Shown here: positions 20,224-32,207 of the stretch, one piece after another
How the letters are laid out: each line of letters opens with the position of its first letter
Numbering within the stretch: position 1 is the first letter of the stretch
NCBI RefSeq assembly: GCF_932274485.2
Contig: NC_065882.2
Location: 39,464,593 to 39,528,592 of the forward strand
DNA from: Patella vulgata
Lineage: Eukaryota; Mollusca; Gastropoda; Patellidae
Direction: 5' to 3'
DNA length: 64,000 nucleotides
Program-made: the position numbers and the translations under genes
Notes under the pieces: generated by a model
What the model was told of the DNA's origin: nothing
Database searches by the model: none
Seen by the model: only the letters and a program-made list of their open reading frames with translations

Positions 20224-21558
20224 ATGGAATGTGTAACAAATTCGGAGCCCAGCCCAGCTAAACGAATTAGAATACCGACACAAAGAGCTGCTGACAGTCG
20301 GCCAACTCCAACTGTAAAAAAGACAGTTACATCCTTCCGCAGAAAAAACACCCTTCAAGCTAAAAAAATCAGCCACACGTTTAACTAAGGCATCTGATCC
20401 GAATATATCATCACCATTGGGTTCGTCGCCAGTACCATCATGCTCAACAAATAGAGACACAAATGAAGAATTTTATTATGCAAACAGTTCGTGGTATTGT
20501 ACCCGACATCACAAGTTCGGTACTTGATGCTGTAAAACAACATTTGGCAACGAATGAAAAGACCCCAAACAACGAGGATCACAATCAAGAGGTTCAGGAA
20601 GGTATTTGGGCTAATGAACATTTGTCAGATGACGGACATTCTGTCGATCAGGCTAGTGATAATACTGATGATGTCCAGGCTTTTAATGCTAATCCTGGTT
20701 CATATTTTCCAACTACCCATGCAGTTGGTCAGATGCCAGGCTTTCCCTTGTTACATCATTCTGATCTCCCTTCCACATATACAAATCCACAGGTCACGAC
20801 ACAGTCTTTGTCCCATGGCAAAATAATTACTCCAAAAATTAAGGCCCAGATTTGGACAAATGAATACGTGGATTTTAATCTTTTATTGGGTAAACAAGAA
20901 GCCCAAAAATTTGTAATGAAGCAATCTGGTGAAGGGTTGACGTTCTGTAGGGAAGAGGAGAGAACTAAGCCATTGGAGGGAATGACTTAGTGGGTTAGGG
21001 CATTTTTTACTTTTGTGAGCATATATTCTGAACGATATCCAGCTGAAACCCCAAGTCTGATGAAATATGGTTCACTTATTTTGATTTAAAAAATCAAACA
21101 TGCGAACAGGCCGCCATTGCATATGACGAGTCATTCAGACGTCAAAGGCAAACAACTAGAACTCCATGGAATGTCATTCATCCTGAATTTACCAGGTTGC
21201 TTTGGCTTCAGGCATAGAGTATAAACTTAGGTTTTCAGTAAACAAAACGTCATTTCGTTCAAATACCTTTCAATTTGGCTCCAGTAGAAAGGAGGAAATT
21301 GGTAAGATCTGTTGGCAATACAATAACACAGGGGCCTGTCCTTGGGGACCAACATGTTCCTATAGACATTGTTGCCAACGCTGTCGAGGACCACATAGCA
21401 AGTCATTATGCCCCATCGTCGCCCGTGGATCAACTCGACAGTCTAGTGGATCATCCCAGCCGGCAAAAATTTCAAACTATTTGCCATCTAACGCAACAAA
21501 TTCCATTACAAACAAGTCCCCTGCTTCAATGCCAACAAAATTCTCATTCAGGAAATAA
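20224..21558 (+). pseudogene. DIRS/Ngaro gag-like region
   Basis: Frames here give a basic N-terminal part (AKRIRIPTQRA near 20257), an acidic middle and a C-terminal finger region: ICWQYNNTGACPWGPTC then CCQRCRGPHSKSLCP (near 21310-21420). A C-x7/8-C-x5-C-x3-H finger plus a CxxC-GxH-C knuckle is typical of gag-like proteins of DIRS elements in invertebrates. The region is fragmented by a few breaks and reads as a fossil. Confidence 0.6.
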
Positions 21559-21559
21559 T

Positions 21560-23194
21560 CTTACATTTAATTTCCAAGCTATAACTGATTCAGATAAATA
21601 TGCTTTGCAATTGTTAAATGAAAAAATTGTTACACCAATTAATTCATGTAGTTTAACAAAATGGTTAGTGGGTCATGCGGATCAACCGTTTTTGGTGGAT
21701 GGGTTTTCTAATGGATTTAGAATTCCATTTACTGGTTCTAGGACTTTCCGTACATCGAAAAACTTAAGATCGGCTGTACAGAATATTTCAATTTTAAAAG
21801 ATAAAATCAAAAAAGAGTAAGAGACAGGTAGGGCGGCTGGACCATATGATAAACTTCCAATTCCTTCCTTGCAAGTGTCTCCGTTGGGACTAGTTCCCAA
21901 GAAAGAATAGAATGCCTGGCATGTTATTCACCATTTGTCGTATCCCCCTGGGAAGTCTATAAATGAGTTTATTCCTGAAAACTATTCTACGGTAACATAT
22001 CAAACTATTGATAATGCAGTGACTTTTATCAGAACACTAGGTAAAGGGACATTACTCGCCAAAACAGACACCGAACACGCATATAAATTAATACCAATTC
22101 ATCCTTATGATTATTCGTTATTAGGATTTCAAATAGACGAAAAATTTTATTTTGATAAAACCTTGCCAATGGGCCTGAGCTACTCTTGTAACTTATTCGA
22201 AAACTTTAGTTCTGCATTACATTGGATATTAAGCAATAAATTGGAAGCTCCATATTGCGTCCATGTCCTAGATGATTTTCTGTTTGTTGGCCAACCCAAC
22301 AGTGATTCTTGTTCTACTGCTTTGAATAATTTTTATAAACTTTGTCAAGATATAGGTGTCCCAATAAAAGAGGAAAAAACGGTTTATCCTACGACTACGA
22401 TTACATTCTTGGGGCTGGAATTAGATACAATTTCAATGGAGATCCGACTCCCAAATGACAAACTTTTGAAATTACGTTCTTTGTTAGAAGAGTTTCTTTA
22501 TCATAAAACCAAAGTTACACTCAAAGAGCTTCAATCACTCATAGATCTGTTGAATTTTGCATGCTACGTAGTTTGCCCAGGTAGAGCTTTTCTTAGGCGA
22601 TTGATTGACCTTACAATTGGTTTAAAGAAACCGCATCATAGACGACGTCTCAATTTGGATGCAAAAGCAGATTTACAGGCCTGGTCAATTTTCGTGAATA
22701 ATTTCAATGGACGTGCTTTGATACTGTCTGATATTTGGGAAACTTCTGAGTCTTTGACTATTTACACAGATGCTAGCGACAAAGCTTGTGCAGGAATTTT
22801 AAACAATCATTGGTTTGTCATCCCTTGGTCGAAAGCTGACTTGAAGCATCATATTAATGTACGTGAACTTTATCCCATAGTAGTAGCTGTGGAACTGTAT
22901 GCCGACTGCCTTAAAAATTCTTGTGTTGAATTCTACACTGACAATCTTTCAGTTGTTTACATAGTAAACAAACAAACATCTAAAGACAAAATTATTATGC
23001 AATTGGTTCGGCGCTTGGTTAGCAAAATGCTGAAATACTATATCTGTTTCCGTTGTTTGCATATTCCAGGTATACAAAATACAGCTGCTGATTTACTGTC
23101 TCGTTTGCAGGTTTCCAAGTTTCAAGAAATGTGTCCAAATGCAGACACCCATCCAACGCCATTACATCACACAATCCACAGCATCAGCTTTTAA
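21560..23194 (+). pseudogene. DIRS/Ngaro reverse transcriptase-RNase H
   Basis: The longest frame (21935-23194, 419 codons) shows LLAKTDTEHAYKLIPIHPYD (motif A), LPMGLSYSCNLFENF (motif B), VHVLDDFLFVG (motif C, catalytic V-L-D-D), ITFLGLELDT (motif D/E), then RNase H with IYTDASDKACAG, NVRELYPIVVAV and EFYTDNLSVVYIVNKQ. IVNKQTSKD is typical of DIRS-order RNase H. The start of the RT domain lies upstream in a separately framed part, so the gene looks broken. Its 3' end overlaps the recombinase frame by 64 bp, as is common in these elements. Confidence 0.85.
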
Positions 23195-24111
23195 GACAGC
23201 AGGCATCTTCTATCATTAAAGCTGCTCTGGCACCATCATCATCAATTCTTTATCAAAGGGCTGTTGATAATTATTCGTCTTTCATAAATACACAGTTTCC
23301 TGGAATCCCAATTATTCCTCTCCAGGTTGACCATATATTGCTGTTCATCTCTCATTGTCACCTAAACAAACTGTCTCCCTCTACAGTCTCTACTTTTTTA
23401 TCGGCTATTGCTTATTTTCAGCAGATGAAAGGGTTTCCCCCATTTTCTTCTCATTTCCTTATTAGGAAAATGATGCAGGGATATTATAAGCTGAAACAAA
23501 CAGTTGACCAGAGACTGCCAATAACTCTTCCAATATTGATTATCTCCCTTGATCATTTTCAATACACAGTGTTTGTAAGAACACTTTTGAAAGCTATGTT
23601 TTTATTAGCATTCTATGGTTTATTGCTGGTGGGAGAAATAGTTTCAACAGGAAAAGATAGTCATGCTTTGCAATTTCAAGATATTACTGTTGTGTCAGAT
23701 AAACGTAATCAGCCTTTGTCTCTGCATCTTGACATTGCTCATTTTAAACATAGTGCAGGTAAACATTGTGCAAAATTAATTATTTATCCTAACCAATCAA
23801 ACCCGTGTTTATGTCCAGTAACAGCCATAGTAGATTTCCTTTATTTGCGTGGTTTATTTCCAGGTCAACTGTTTTCTTTTCTTGATGGTCGACCCGTTTC
23901 TAAACGTTTCTTTTATACACATCTTCACTATTCATTGCAATGGGCAGGTCTAGACACATCTAAATACAAAGGTCACAGTTTCAGGATTGGAGCAGCAACA
24001 ACTGCTGCAAGCATGGGCATGAACAGTCATAATATACAGCAAATGGGGCGTTGGAGATCTAATGCATTTCAAAAATATATTCGAATTTCCACATTAAACC
24101 TAGATTTGTGA
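23131..24111 (+). pseudogene. DIRS/Ngaro tyrosine recombinase
   Basis: A 326-codon frame with an N-terminal SAM-like core-binding domain (YQRAVDNYSSFINTQFPG, FLSAIAYFQQMKG) and a C-terminal catalytic domain (LLAFYGLLLVGEI, GHSFRIGAATTAASMGM, IQQMGRWRSNAFQKYIR). The H-x-x-R pair and the Tyr of KYIR are visible. This enzyme family inserts circular cDNA by site-specific strand exchange in place of a DDE integrase. It directly follows and overlaps RT-RH. Confidence 0.85.
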
Positions 24112-24119
24112 GTCACGAT

Positions 24120-24345
24120 GTGATTAGGTTGTCCGAGGGAAGGGCAAGAGCTTTCTCTCATATTTTCATACATGTTACGAATTCTGTTGTTCTGCCATTA
24201 GATTTAGAACGTTAGAATTGTTTATATGTTGACATGGTTATAGGATGGAAGGGCAATGAGCATTCCATATAGTTTAATGGAAGGGCAATGAGCATTCCGA
24301 ATCACATGGTGTAAGAGCAAAGAGCATTCCATCATGTAATTTACT
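24120..24345 (+). repeat. Short tandem repeat after the recombinase gene
   Basis: The motif GGAAGGGCAATGAGCATTCC occurs twice (about 24250, 24280), with related forms GGAAGGGCAAGAGCTTTC at about 24139 and AGAGCAAAGAGCATTCC near 24310. Probably part of the element's 3' repeat zone. Confidence 0.6.
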
Positions 24346-24686
24346 ATTTGTGTCACATTCAATTTTGTCAATATTAGATTATATTTTTTATATTGTGGTA
24401 TTATTATGTACTTTAAGGAGCTTTCCTTACATCTTCCAGATAGTGTTGTATTAAAACATTCTACAAATGTTAATTTTTCTAGAGAATTGTAACCATTTCT
24501 CTATACTTGATTAATCCGTCCTTTCATTGATGGAAGAATTTCACTTTTGTAAGAAGTTCAATTTTTTGCGGTGTTACACCCGCCATCTTTGATCAGAGGT
24601 TTACTAATTTTGCTCATTTATGTAAGATAGATATTTTGTTAGAATAATTCTTAAGTATATTAATGATAACAATATTTTATGCTTAC

Positions 24687-24969
24687 TTGTTACAAAAAGG
24701 CCTTTATATGTCTGCGCTGAAAAAAACATTTTCGATTTTTCCGATGTGCCGAAGCCTTCTCTATTTTCAACAGAAAATTTCCAGTTTTTGAAATAGTCCA
24801 ATGCATCATTTAACAGAAACTGTAAAAAAAACCAAGCAGAAATATGCTGCCAAAGATGGTTATCAGTTATGAACATCACACAAACACAGGACGGTACTTA
24901 TGATGATACATGCAGACAAGATGTGCAACACTCTAGACCAGCAGGCGATCCCCCCCCCCCCCCCACTAC

Positions 24970-25000
<31 letters not shown>

Positions 25001-25194
25001 ATTGCCTCAAATCTTTTATCTTCAACATCTGTATATGGCATTAAATCAGTTTTTTTAACCCTGTTACCTTCTGACTTTGATCTTACATTAAGGCAATCAA
25101 AAAGTCTGTCAACAATTTCTATAAAGTTAGCTGTCTCCCAGGTATCTTCTGTCATGTATGCCTTCATAACTCTAAGGACCGTTTTGCTCATTAC
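24687..25194 (-). pseudogene. P-like transposase, late exons
   Basis: 25003-25194 (acceptor TTATCAG) reads VMSKTVLRVMKAYMTED then IVDRLFDCLNVRSKSEGN and LMPYTDVEDKRF. L-F-D-x-x-N-V-R is the usual phrase after the A-A-Q block. 24687-24819 reads FLLNDALDYFKNWKFSV then KSKMFFSAQTYKGLF. Between them a long C-run and A-run (about 24950-25002) replaces the expected splice donor. The following exons, with the last catalytic acidic residue and C-terminus, are not found before the DIRS element. Confidence 0.75.
24950..25002. repeat. C-run plus A-run
   Basis: About 14 C, CACTA, then about 30 A on the plus strand. Possibly the remains of a retroposon tail within the decayed transposase exon. Confidence 0.6.
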
Positions 25195-25322
25195 CTGATA
25201 AATAAGTCATAAAAAATACCAGTACTTGGTAGCGATCTACTATATATTTTACTAAAGTATTATTCCATTCAATAGTGAAAAAAACACTTCAGTATCGCAA
25301 TCTCTATAAAAGTTCACAATAG

Positions 25323-26067
25323 TAGGGTGACCCACCATAAATAAATATCTCCATATATCTCGACAATTTCGCCACAATATTTATATATATGCCAAGCCTC
25401 AAATCAGTTTCACACAATTATAGTCACTAAATAAACGATCATGTTGTACTTAATAAGCTATGATCATTAATCATCTATAAATAATAAACTGAAAACTGGT
25501 TCCATGTGTCGTCCATAACATCCAGACACTTTTGAGTAAAAGATAGGTTACGTGACCTTGTTTTGAAATTAGAGTCGCTTAACCAGTCTATCGACCATTC
25601 TAAAGCTGATTGACAGGTCGGGATAATCAAGACTACTTTTTTACGAAACATAACAGAAAGCTAGAACAAGAAATTGAATTAAGAAATGAGCACGTTAGCT
25701 AGCTCAACAATTGTTTTAAGAAGCTTGTAAAAGTAAAATGAAACTACTGCTAGTATCATGTTCCTGTCTAACCCGAGTGTTTCAGAGATAGTATTTGTAC
25801 TAAACCAAAAGATGCCGCTCTTAACGGTACAGTTAATGATAAAGCGATTTAAAAAATGAAACGAACGTAATTTCTAAATCTGCTGTAATAACCAAGAAGC
25901 TTAATTTTACTGCTATTCAAAATCGTCAACAATAAATTTTTTACGGCTGTAATAGTTGATAGATTTGTAGAGAACTGCACGTGCGACACGGCGAATGTGC
26001 ACGCTTCAGTGGTAGTCTCGAACTATCAGCGGTTGACTGTATTTTTGTAGGTGCATGGGCCACCCTA
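25323..26067. mobile_element. MITE, copy 2, complete, 7-bp TSD
   Basis: Ends TAGGGTGACCCACCA and TGCATGGGCCACCCTA are imperfect inverted repeats. The flanks are an exact 7-bp duplication, ACAATAG (25316-25322 and 26068-26074). It is 745 bp with no coding capacity and sits in an intron of the P-like transposase. Copy 1 at 1-619 differs by a ~40-bp segment near 495-535 and a ~22-bp segment. The superfamily is not clear; TSDs of 7-8 bp occur in P and hAT groups. Confidence 0.85.
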
Positions 26068-26131
26068 ACAATAGAAATTTATTTCTGCTTGCACAATACT
26101 TTTAATCACAAAAGTTATAAAATATTCTTAC

Positions 26132-26586
26132 CTGAGCAGCAAGATTAACTTTCATTCTAGAATAGGAATTGAGATCTACATGAGCAGGGGTTAGTTTTGT
26201 TCTTCGTAATTCTGTTTTGCTATCTTCCATAAATACTTGTCTTACATGAGACCATAAAAGATGTTTGCCATCATTTTAAAAAAGATGTTTGCCATAATTA
26301 TAAAAAAATGTTTCTATTTTACAAATTATTTAAGATTATACATTTCAATAGCAAATATAATAATTCAAAAAGTACAAACCCAAAGGTAACGTGTCTTCAG
26401 TCCAGATCCTGAGTTGGCAAGATTATTTCTTAGCGTTTTCAACAAATGGGGTACATCTGATACAATTTAAATTATTCTTTCCGGAGCAAGAGTATTATTT
26501 GTAGAATAAATAGCTTCCTTGTCCTCTCGATGCATATCGATAAGCCTTTGATTTGGCGCTGCTTTATCAGAGGTGGAAGCAAATAC
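26132..26586 (-). pseudogene. P-like transposase, central catalytic exons
   Basis: Exon 26380-26586 (acceptor ATTACAG) reads VFASTSDKAAPNQRLIDMH then ERII*IVSDVPHLLKTLRN and NLANSGSG. S-D-x-x-x-x-N and D-V-P-H-L-x-K-x-x-R-N are conserved P-element motifs with the second acidic residue; the stop replaces one residue before IVSD. Exon 26132-26275 reads GKHLLWSHVRQVFMED, RTKLTPAHVDLNSYSRMKV, NLAAQ and ends at GTAAGA. K-L-T-x-x-H and K-M-x-V-x-x-A-A-Q are also family hallmarks. Confidence 0.8.
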
Positions 26587-26637
26587 CTGTAATAATATTT
26601 TTGCAGGTTAGAAATGAAATGTATTTAATCAAACTGA

Positions 26638-28349
26638 TACGGAAGCGTATAGGGGTCACGCAAAATTTTGTAGAAGACCTCGAGATCCTGCGATCCTGTG
26701 ATACTTTCTCGAGATCTCAACTTAATGTTCTCGAAATCCCCTAATAATTTTCTCGAGAATCTCCCATCCTGTGTTAACGAACTCGAGAATTCGAGTTAAC
26801 TTTCTCGGGATCTTGCCATCATATGTAAATTTTCTCGAGATCTCGGGTGTTTTTATGCGTGCGCGTAGATTTAACGTATTCTCAGTGCCCCACAACCAGC
26901 TGTTTCGTAGTTTACCCCCCCCCCCCCCATCACTTTCCCAAAAACCTTAATAGCACGATAGAGCCTACAGATTTTAACGGATTTGTTTCAAATTTAGTGT
27001 AAAGTATTGGTGCCATGAGAGGGTGGTCCCTGTCGCTTCTAGCGCACCTTGTCGTTCTGGAGTTGTCCACCTTTTCCGAAAAAAATGTTAACCCATTAGA
27101 GGCTAAAGTTTTTAACTGATTTTGTTTTTTAAATGTGGTGTGAAGCACTAGGACCTTTCGATTTTCAGTACTTCGCAAACTTCTGTTCGAGAGTTACCCT
27201 CTTTGTTCGTATTTTTTTCAAATGTGACGATGAGAGGAAGAACCCTGTCGATATACAGCATTCTTTGACCTTCTGTTCCGTAATATACCCCCCCCCCCCC
27301 CACACACACACACCCTTCACCTCCCTGGAAGCCTTGTTCACGTCATAGAGGCTTCGCTTTTACAATTTTGTGTGAAGTTTTGGGGTCATTCATATTCAAT
27401 GGTTAGCGATCTTCCGTTCCGGAGTTATACTCTCCATTCTTTGAAAACCTCGTTTTTAACGGATTTTCGATATTCAGTGTTCCGCGACAAAGATGACTGA
27501 CCCCTGTTAATTTTCAGCAATATAACGTTTTCTGTCCCAGAGATATAACAAGCACGTGAACACGATAAAGATTAAATTTCTTGATGAATGCTAGATCCTT
27601 ATTCAATTTATTAAACAACCAAGTTTTCCTTTCGAATAATTTGTTGCGTGGGCGTATCTCCACACTTTGCGATTTTCCGGTAAACCTTGTGAACGCGTTA
27701 GAGCCCAGAGTTTTTCAAGATTTTTTATTTAAAATCTGCTCCGAAGCATTTGTGCCACAAGACAATAAACTCTATATCTAGCTTTATTCTAAAAAAATAT
27801 ATGGTCTGAAAACCATGCAAAAAATGACATTTTCAATTAAACGTCGCCCACACATTAAATTGGAATAATTTAACAAGATGTCTGTAATTCAAAGCTTCAC
27901 ACATTAAATCTAACGTGGCAGGGTTTTGAATTTCATATTTGGTGTGAAGTATTGGGGCCATAAGAAGACGAACCCTATCGATTTTAATCATATTTCAAAT
28001 TTAGTGTAAATCATAGGTACCCTATCGATTCTTTCATTAGTTAGCAGTTTTCCTTTGTAAAAAATGTTAGAGTACTTTTTTTTTTATCAAATTTGGTGCG
28101 AAGTATTAACCCGGGATCTCGAGAAAATTTACATAAGATGTCAATATCTCGAGAACATTCACTCGAATTCTCGAGAAAATTTACACAGGATGTCAATATC
28201 TCAGGAAAATTATCAGGGGATTTCGAGAAGATTAAATTGAGATCTCGAGAAAATTAACAGGTGATCACGGGATTTCGAGAAAGTATCACAGGATCGCAGG
28301 ATCTCGAGACGTTCTATAAAATTTTGCATGACCCCTATACGCTTCTGTA
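26638..28349. mobile_element. CTCGAG-rich long-TIR element, copy 1
   Basis: Begins TACGGAAGCGTATAGGGGTC and ends with its reverse complement; flanked by the 6-bp duplication AACTGA (26632-26637, 28350-28355). Each ~200-bp arm carries about seven copies of a CTCGAGA-type palindrome at ~25-40 bp spacing. The 1.3-kb middle is a set of diverged ~120-bp units (TTAACGGATTT, GTGTGAAGTATTGGGGCC, TTCTGTTCCGGAGTTATAC). No transposase frame. It lies in an intron of the P-like gene. Confidence 0.8.
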
Positions 28350-28379
28350 AACTGAAGCACAATAATTTATTTTCAAAAC

Positions 28380-30390
28380 ATCATCAGTATTAAAATGATA
28401 AAAACAACAAATTTTAAAAATTGTCAATACCATAAATGCTTTTTATAAAATTAAAACATGTTATTTAGCTTTACTTAAAAGTATTGTTGTTATATTAATC
28501 TTTAATAAAAAACAAACATTTTTCATAAGTATTAAAATTACGGAAGCGTATAGGGGTCATGCAAAATTTTGTAGAAGGTCTCGAGATCCTGCGATCCTGT
28601 GATACTTTCTCGAAATCCCGTGATCACCTAGTAATTTTCTCGAATCTCAATTTAATGTTCTCGAAATCCCCTGATAATTTTCCTGGGATATTGACATCCT
28701 GTGTAAATTTTCTCGAGAATTCGAGTTAATTTTCTCGAGATCCCGAGTTAATATGAAACCTTATATGATAGTGTCTCCACGTTGTGAAGCAACCATTGTC
28801 CCAATACTTCGCACCAAATTTGATAAAAAAAATACTCTAACATTTGTTACAAAGGAAAACTGCTAACTAATGAAAGAATAAACGGACAATCGACAGGGTA
28901 CCCATGATTTACACTAAATTTGAAATGTGATTAAAATAGATTGGGTTCTTCGTCTTATGGCCCCAATACTTCACACCAAATATGAAATTCAAAACCCTAC
29001 CACGTTAGCTTTAATGTGTAAAGCTTTGAATTACAGACTTGCTTGTTAAATTATTTCAATTTAATGTGTAGGGGACGTTTAATTGAAAATGTCATATTTT
29101 GCATGGTTTTCGGACCATATTTTGTTTTAGAATAAAGCTAGACAGAGAGTTTATTGTCTTGTGGCACAAATGCTTCGCAGCAGATTTTTAAATAAAAAAA
29201 TCTTGAAAAACTCTGGGCTCTAACGCGTTCACAAGGTTTATCGGAAAATAGGAATAACGCCATAACAAAACTTCAGGGAGCGCTGCAAATCAATAAGGTT
29301 CATTGTTCCGCCGAAAATAAATAGGGTTCCTCTGCTTGTGACACTAATGATTCAAAAGAAATTTTAACGATAGTCACGCAAAGTGTGGAGATACGCCCAC
29401 GCTGCATCTATGCATCAACAGCAGATTATTCGAAAGGAAAACTTGGTTGATTAATAAATTGTATAAGGGTCTAGCATTCATCAAGAAATCTAATCTCTAT
29501 CGTGTTCGCGTGCTTGTTATCTCTCTGGGACAGAAATCTTATAATGCTGAAAATTAACAGGGGTTATCCTTGTCGCGGAACACTGAATATCGAAAATCTG
29601 TTAAAACACAAAATTTGAAACAAAACCGTTAAAAACTCTAGGATCTACCGTGCTATTAAGGTTTTCGGGAAAGTGTGTTTGTGTGTGTGTGTGTGTGGGG
29701 GGGGGGGGGTGTAAACTCCGAAACAACAGGTTGTTGGGCGCTGAGAATACGTTAAAACTACGCGCATACATAAAAATACCCGAGATCTCGAGAAAATTTA
29801 CACAGGATGGCAAGATCCCGACAACATTAACTCGAATTCTCGAGATCGTTAACGCAGGATGGGAGATTCTCGAGAAATTTATTAGGGGATTTCGAGAACA
29901 TTAAATTGAGATCTCGAGAAAGTATCACAGGATCGCAGGATCTCGAGGTCTTCTACAAAATTTTGCATGACCCCTATACGCTTCCGTTGAAATGATAAAA
30001 ACAACAAATTAAATAAATTGTCAATACCATAAATGCTTTTTATAAAATTAAAACATGTTATTTAGCTTTACTTAAAAGTATTGTTGTTATATTAATCTTA
30101 ATAAAAAACAAACATTTTTCATAATTATTAAAATGATAAAAACAACAAATTAAATGAATTGCCAATGCCATAAATGCTTTTTATAAAATGAAAACACATT
30201 ATTGAACTCTACTTGTTTTGTTGCAATTTTTATGAATATGCAAAATGAATTGTCAATACAATAAATGCTGTTTACAAGACGAAAACATATTATTTAGCTT
30301 ACTTAACAGTTTGGTTGTTATATTTATGTTAAATATACAAAAAACATATTTCGTAAGTTCTAAAATTATAAAAACAAGAAATTAAATAAA
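28380..30390. repeat. ~150-bp intronic tandem repeat around copy 2
   Basis: ATGATAAAAACAACAAATT followed by ATTGTCAATACCATAAATGC and AAAACATGTTATTTAGC occurs at about 28397, 29992, 30133 and (weaker) 30245 and 30360. Copy 2 of the long-TIR element is inserted inside this array. Confidence 0.7.
28539..29988. mobile_element. CTCGAG-rich long-TIR element, copy 2 (inverted)
   Basis: Same ends (TACGGAAGCGTATAGGGGTC / CGCTTCCGTT) and same CTCGAGA-studded arms, in the opposite orientation to copy 1, with a slightly shorter middle. The flanks TAAAAT and TGAAAT would be an imperfect 6-bp duplication. The two copies make a 3.3-kb near-palindrome with a 189-bp spacer. A GTGTGT/G-run lies at 29679-29709. 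Confidence 0.8.
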
Positions 30391-30869
30391 TTGTCAAAGT
30401 CAAAACCATAAACTTTGGATACTAAAAGTATAACCATGATACATAATAACATCTCACAGCACATTTACAAAAGAAAATAAACAAAGGTTTAAAAAAAAAC
30501 AACAAATACAGAACTTGTAATTTAAAAAGTATTGAAAATTAAAGTTTCTGTAGTGATTTGATCGAAATAGAAATCTCTTGCAAACAAGAATATTGTCAAA
30601 TTTATTTAGTTTTATTTTAGTATTCTAATAGGAATATCAATCAAAAAAAGTGCAATTCCGTTCGGTGAGTTTGGCAGTGTTTAGTGGGATTAGGTCTAAT
30701 CGAAACACTGTAAAAAGTTTGACAATGAACTGAAATTCTATTGATCTATGTTGCTCCCGTATTACCTATGTACATGATACACTTTACTTTCCTTTTTTCT
30801 TGATTACATTATATATATAATAAGCAAGGATTAAGTCATGATAAATGTGAATCACACACGTACAGTTAC

Positions 30870-31263
30870 TTTAACAAACTATTAATTGCTCAAATTAATG
30901 GGTATATGTCTTCAGCTCTTGCTGAACATGTACCAAAATAACCAAGGCTGAATCTTATTGGCCATTCAAGAGGAGCTGTTAATCCTACAACCATGAAAAC
31001 TAGAACATGTCTAGCTACCTTACTTCCATCTGGTATGAAGCCACATAATTTCCCTAATCTTGGGTTATACATGTATACCTGCATAGACAATTATGTAGAA
31101 AATTGTCATAATACTGAAAATGTGAAATTAATAACTATTGTCAATGTACTATATAAAACATACATACTAAATCAGACTTGATAGTCATTTCATCATGAAT
31201 CAAAACTACCCATTTTTCATTATCTTTCAGTTCTTTTACCATGTCTTTCAGATAATTAATCAC
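30870..31263 (-). pseudogene. P-like transposase, first catalytic-domain exons
   Basis: Exon 31168-31263 reads VINYLKDMVKELKDNEKWVV then LIHDEMTIKSDL; the D of HDEM is the expected first RNase-H-fold acidic residue of P-like transposases. The donor GTATGT joins in phase to exon 30870-31078, VYMYNPRLGKLCGFIPDGSK, then HVLVFMVVGLTAPLEWPIRF and EDIYPLI. TGA follows PLI where Trp is expected (about 30894), then AINSLLK before a GTAACT donor. Confidence 0.75.
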
Positions 31264-31561
31264 CTAAAAAAAAATAATTGAATTTTTATAAAAGCAGTAT
31301 GTAACATATCGTCTGTGGGGAGTCGAAAGGTTGTTATCTCGGTTTTGCGAAATAGTCCAGTAGAGCCAAAAATCGCACAGAGATTAGAAACATCACGTCA
31401 AAATGTTTTATGTAAAATGATGTATTTCTAAAGATTTAGGTCAGATTTTAACGAACTTAACCTTCATTGATGTGTAACTGGGTAATAATCCAGGAAGTTA
31501 CGTTCAGATATATGCGACACAAAATGGATTTTTTCAAATAAATAACAAATTTAGTTCTTAC

Positions 31562-32207
31562 ATCTGGATTGAAACCATGAGTTGGACTTATGGCGTTACT
31601 GTAATCCCCAGGTTCGATTTTCCGGGTAGATGCAAAAGTCCAGTTTGTTTTAAAGACCTGTAAGCTTTGGGGGATTGAGTGTGTAAAAGAATAGCCAATC
31701 TAATTATCATTGGGTGCCATCCTTTCCCAGAAGACTTTCTGTTAAAAAATGTTTTTTGTTCCTTCCAAAACAAGTCAAGAAAAGGGTTTATAAGTGTTTC
31801 TCTATCCATGATATCTAACAGCCTTTTATGTAATTGTTCAGAAACTTCTTCGCTTTCATTTCTTAATCGTTTTTTTCATGGTCTTTATTTCTTTTTCTAA
31901 TCTACTATTTTTTACTCTGATATCTTTTAAGGCTTTTGATAATTTTTCTTTTGAAGTTTTTGCTAAAGGTGTATTCTTGTTGATATTAACTGTTCTTTTT
32001 CTAGCAATGCCTAATCTGTTTTTTTTTGTTTAAGAATATTCTTTGTTTTTTTACATTCTATGCAGACTGGCCCAATAACAAGACATTTAACGCTATGGAC
32101 CATAGTCTGCATAGAATTTATATGTTGGTTGATCACGACCCTCCTTGTCGTAATTGAGGTTAGTAAAGTCTGATACATCTATTAGATCTTTTTCAAAGAC
32201 ACCCATG
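31562..32207 (-). pseudogene. P-like transposase: CxxC, coiled-coil and HTH exon
   Basis: Reads CMGVFEKDLIDVSDFTNLNY, then MVHSVKCLVIGPVCIECKK, a basic coiled coil (NRLGIARKRTVN, LSKALKDIRVKNSRLEKEIK), then LINPFLDLFWKEQKTFF, KGWHPMIIRLAILL and LKQTGLLHLPG. The W-H-P-x-x-I-R block followed by L-x-x-x-G-x-L-x-L-P is a hallmark of P-element-type transposases just before the catalytic domain. Frame shifts occur in A-runs near 32040 and 31880 and near 31605. The left border is the 3-bp TSD of the foldback element; removing that element makes IKPC and CMGVFEK contiguous in frame. Confidence 0.75.

Larger units (their letters stand above)
19300..24345 (+). mobile_element. DIRS/Ngaro-like tyrosine-recombinase retrotransposon (fossil)
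   Basis: Order on the plus strand: an SGNH-hydrolase tail fragment, a tandem-repeat zone, a gag-like region with zinc motifs, RT plus RNase H, a tyrosine recombinase, and a second short tandem-repeat zone. RT-RH followed by a YR with no LTRs is diagnostic of DIRS-order elements; an SGNH hydrolase is known from Ngaro-type members. The RT-RH and YR frames are open while the 5' third looks broken in several places, so the copy is decayed. Exact termini (split direct repeats) were not resolved. Confidence 0.8.

Noticed and set aside
20179-20621. Minus-strand ORFs over the gag region
   Set aside because: Shadows of the plus-strand gag-like frames; no domain.
24869-25198. 109-codon plus-strand ORF with Pro and Lys runs
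   Set aside because: Read-through of the C-run and A-run antisense to a P-like transposase exon.
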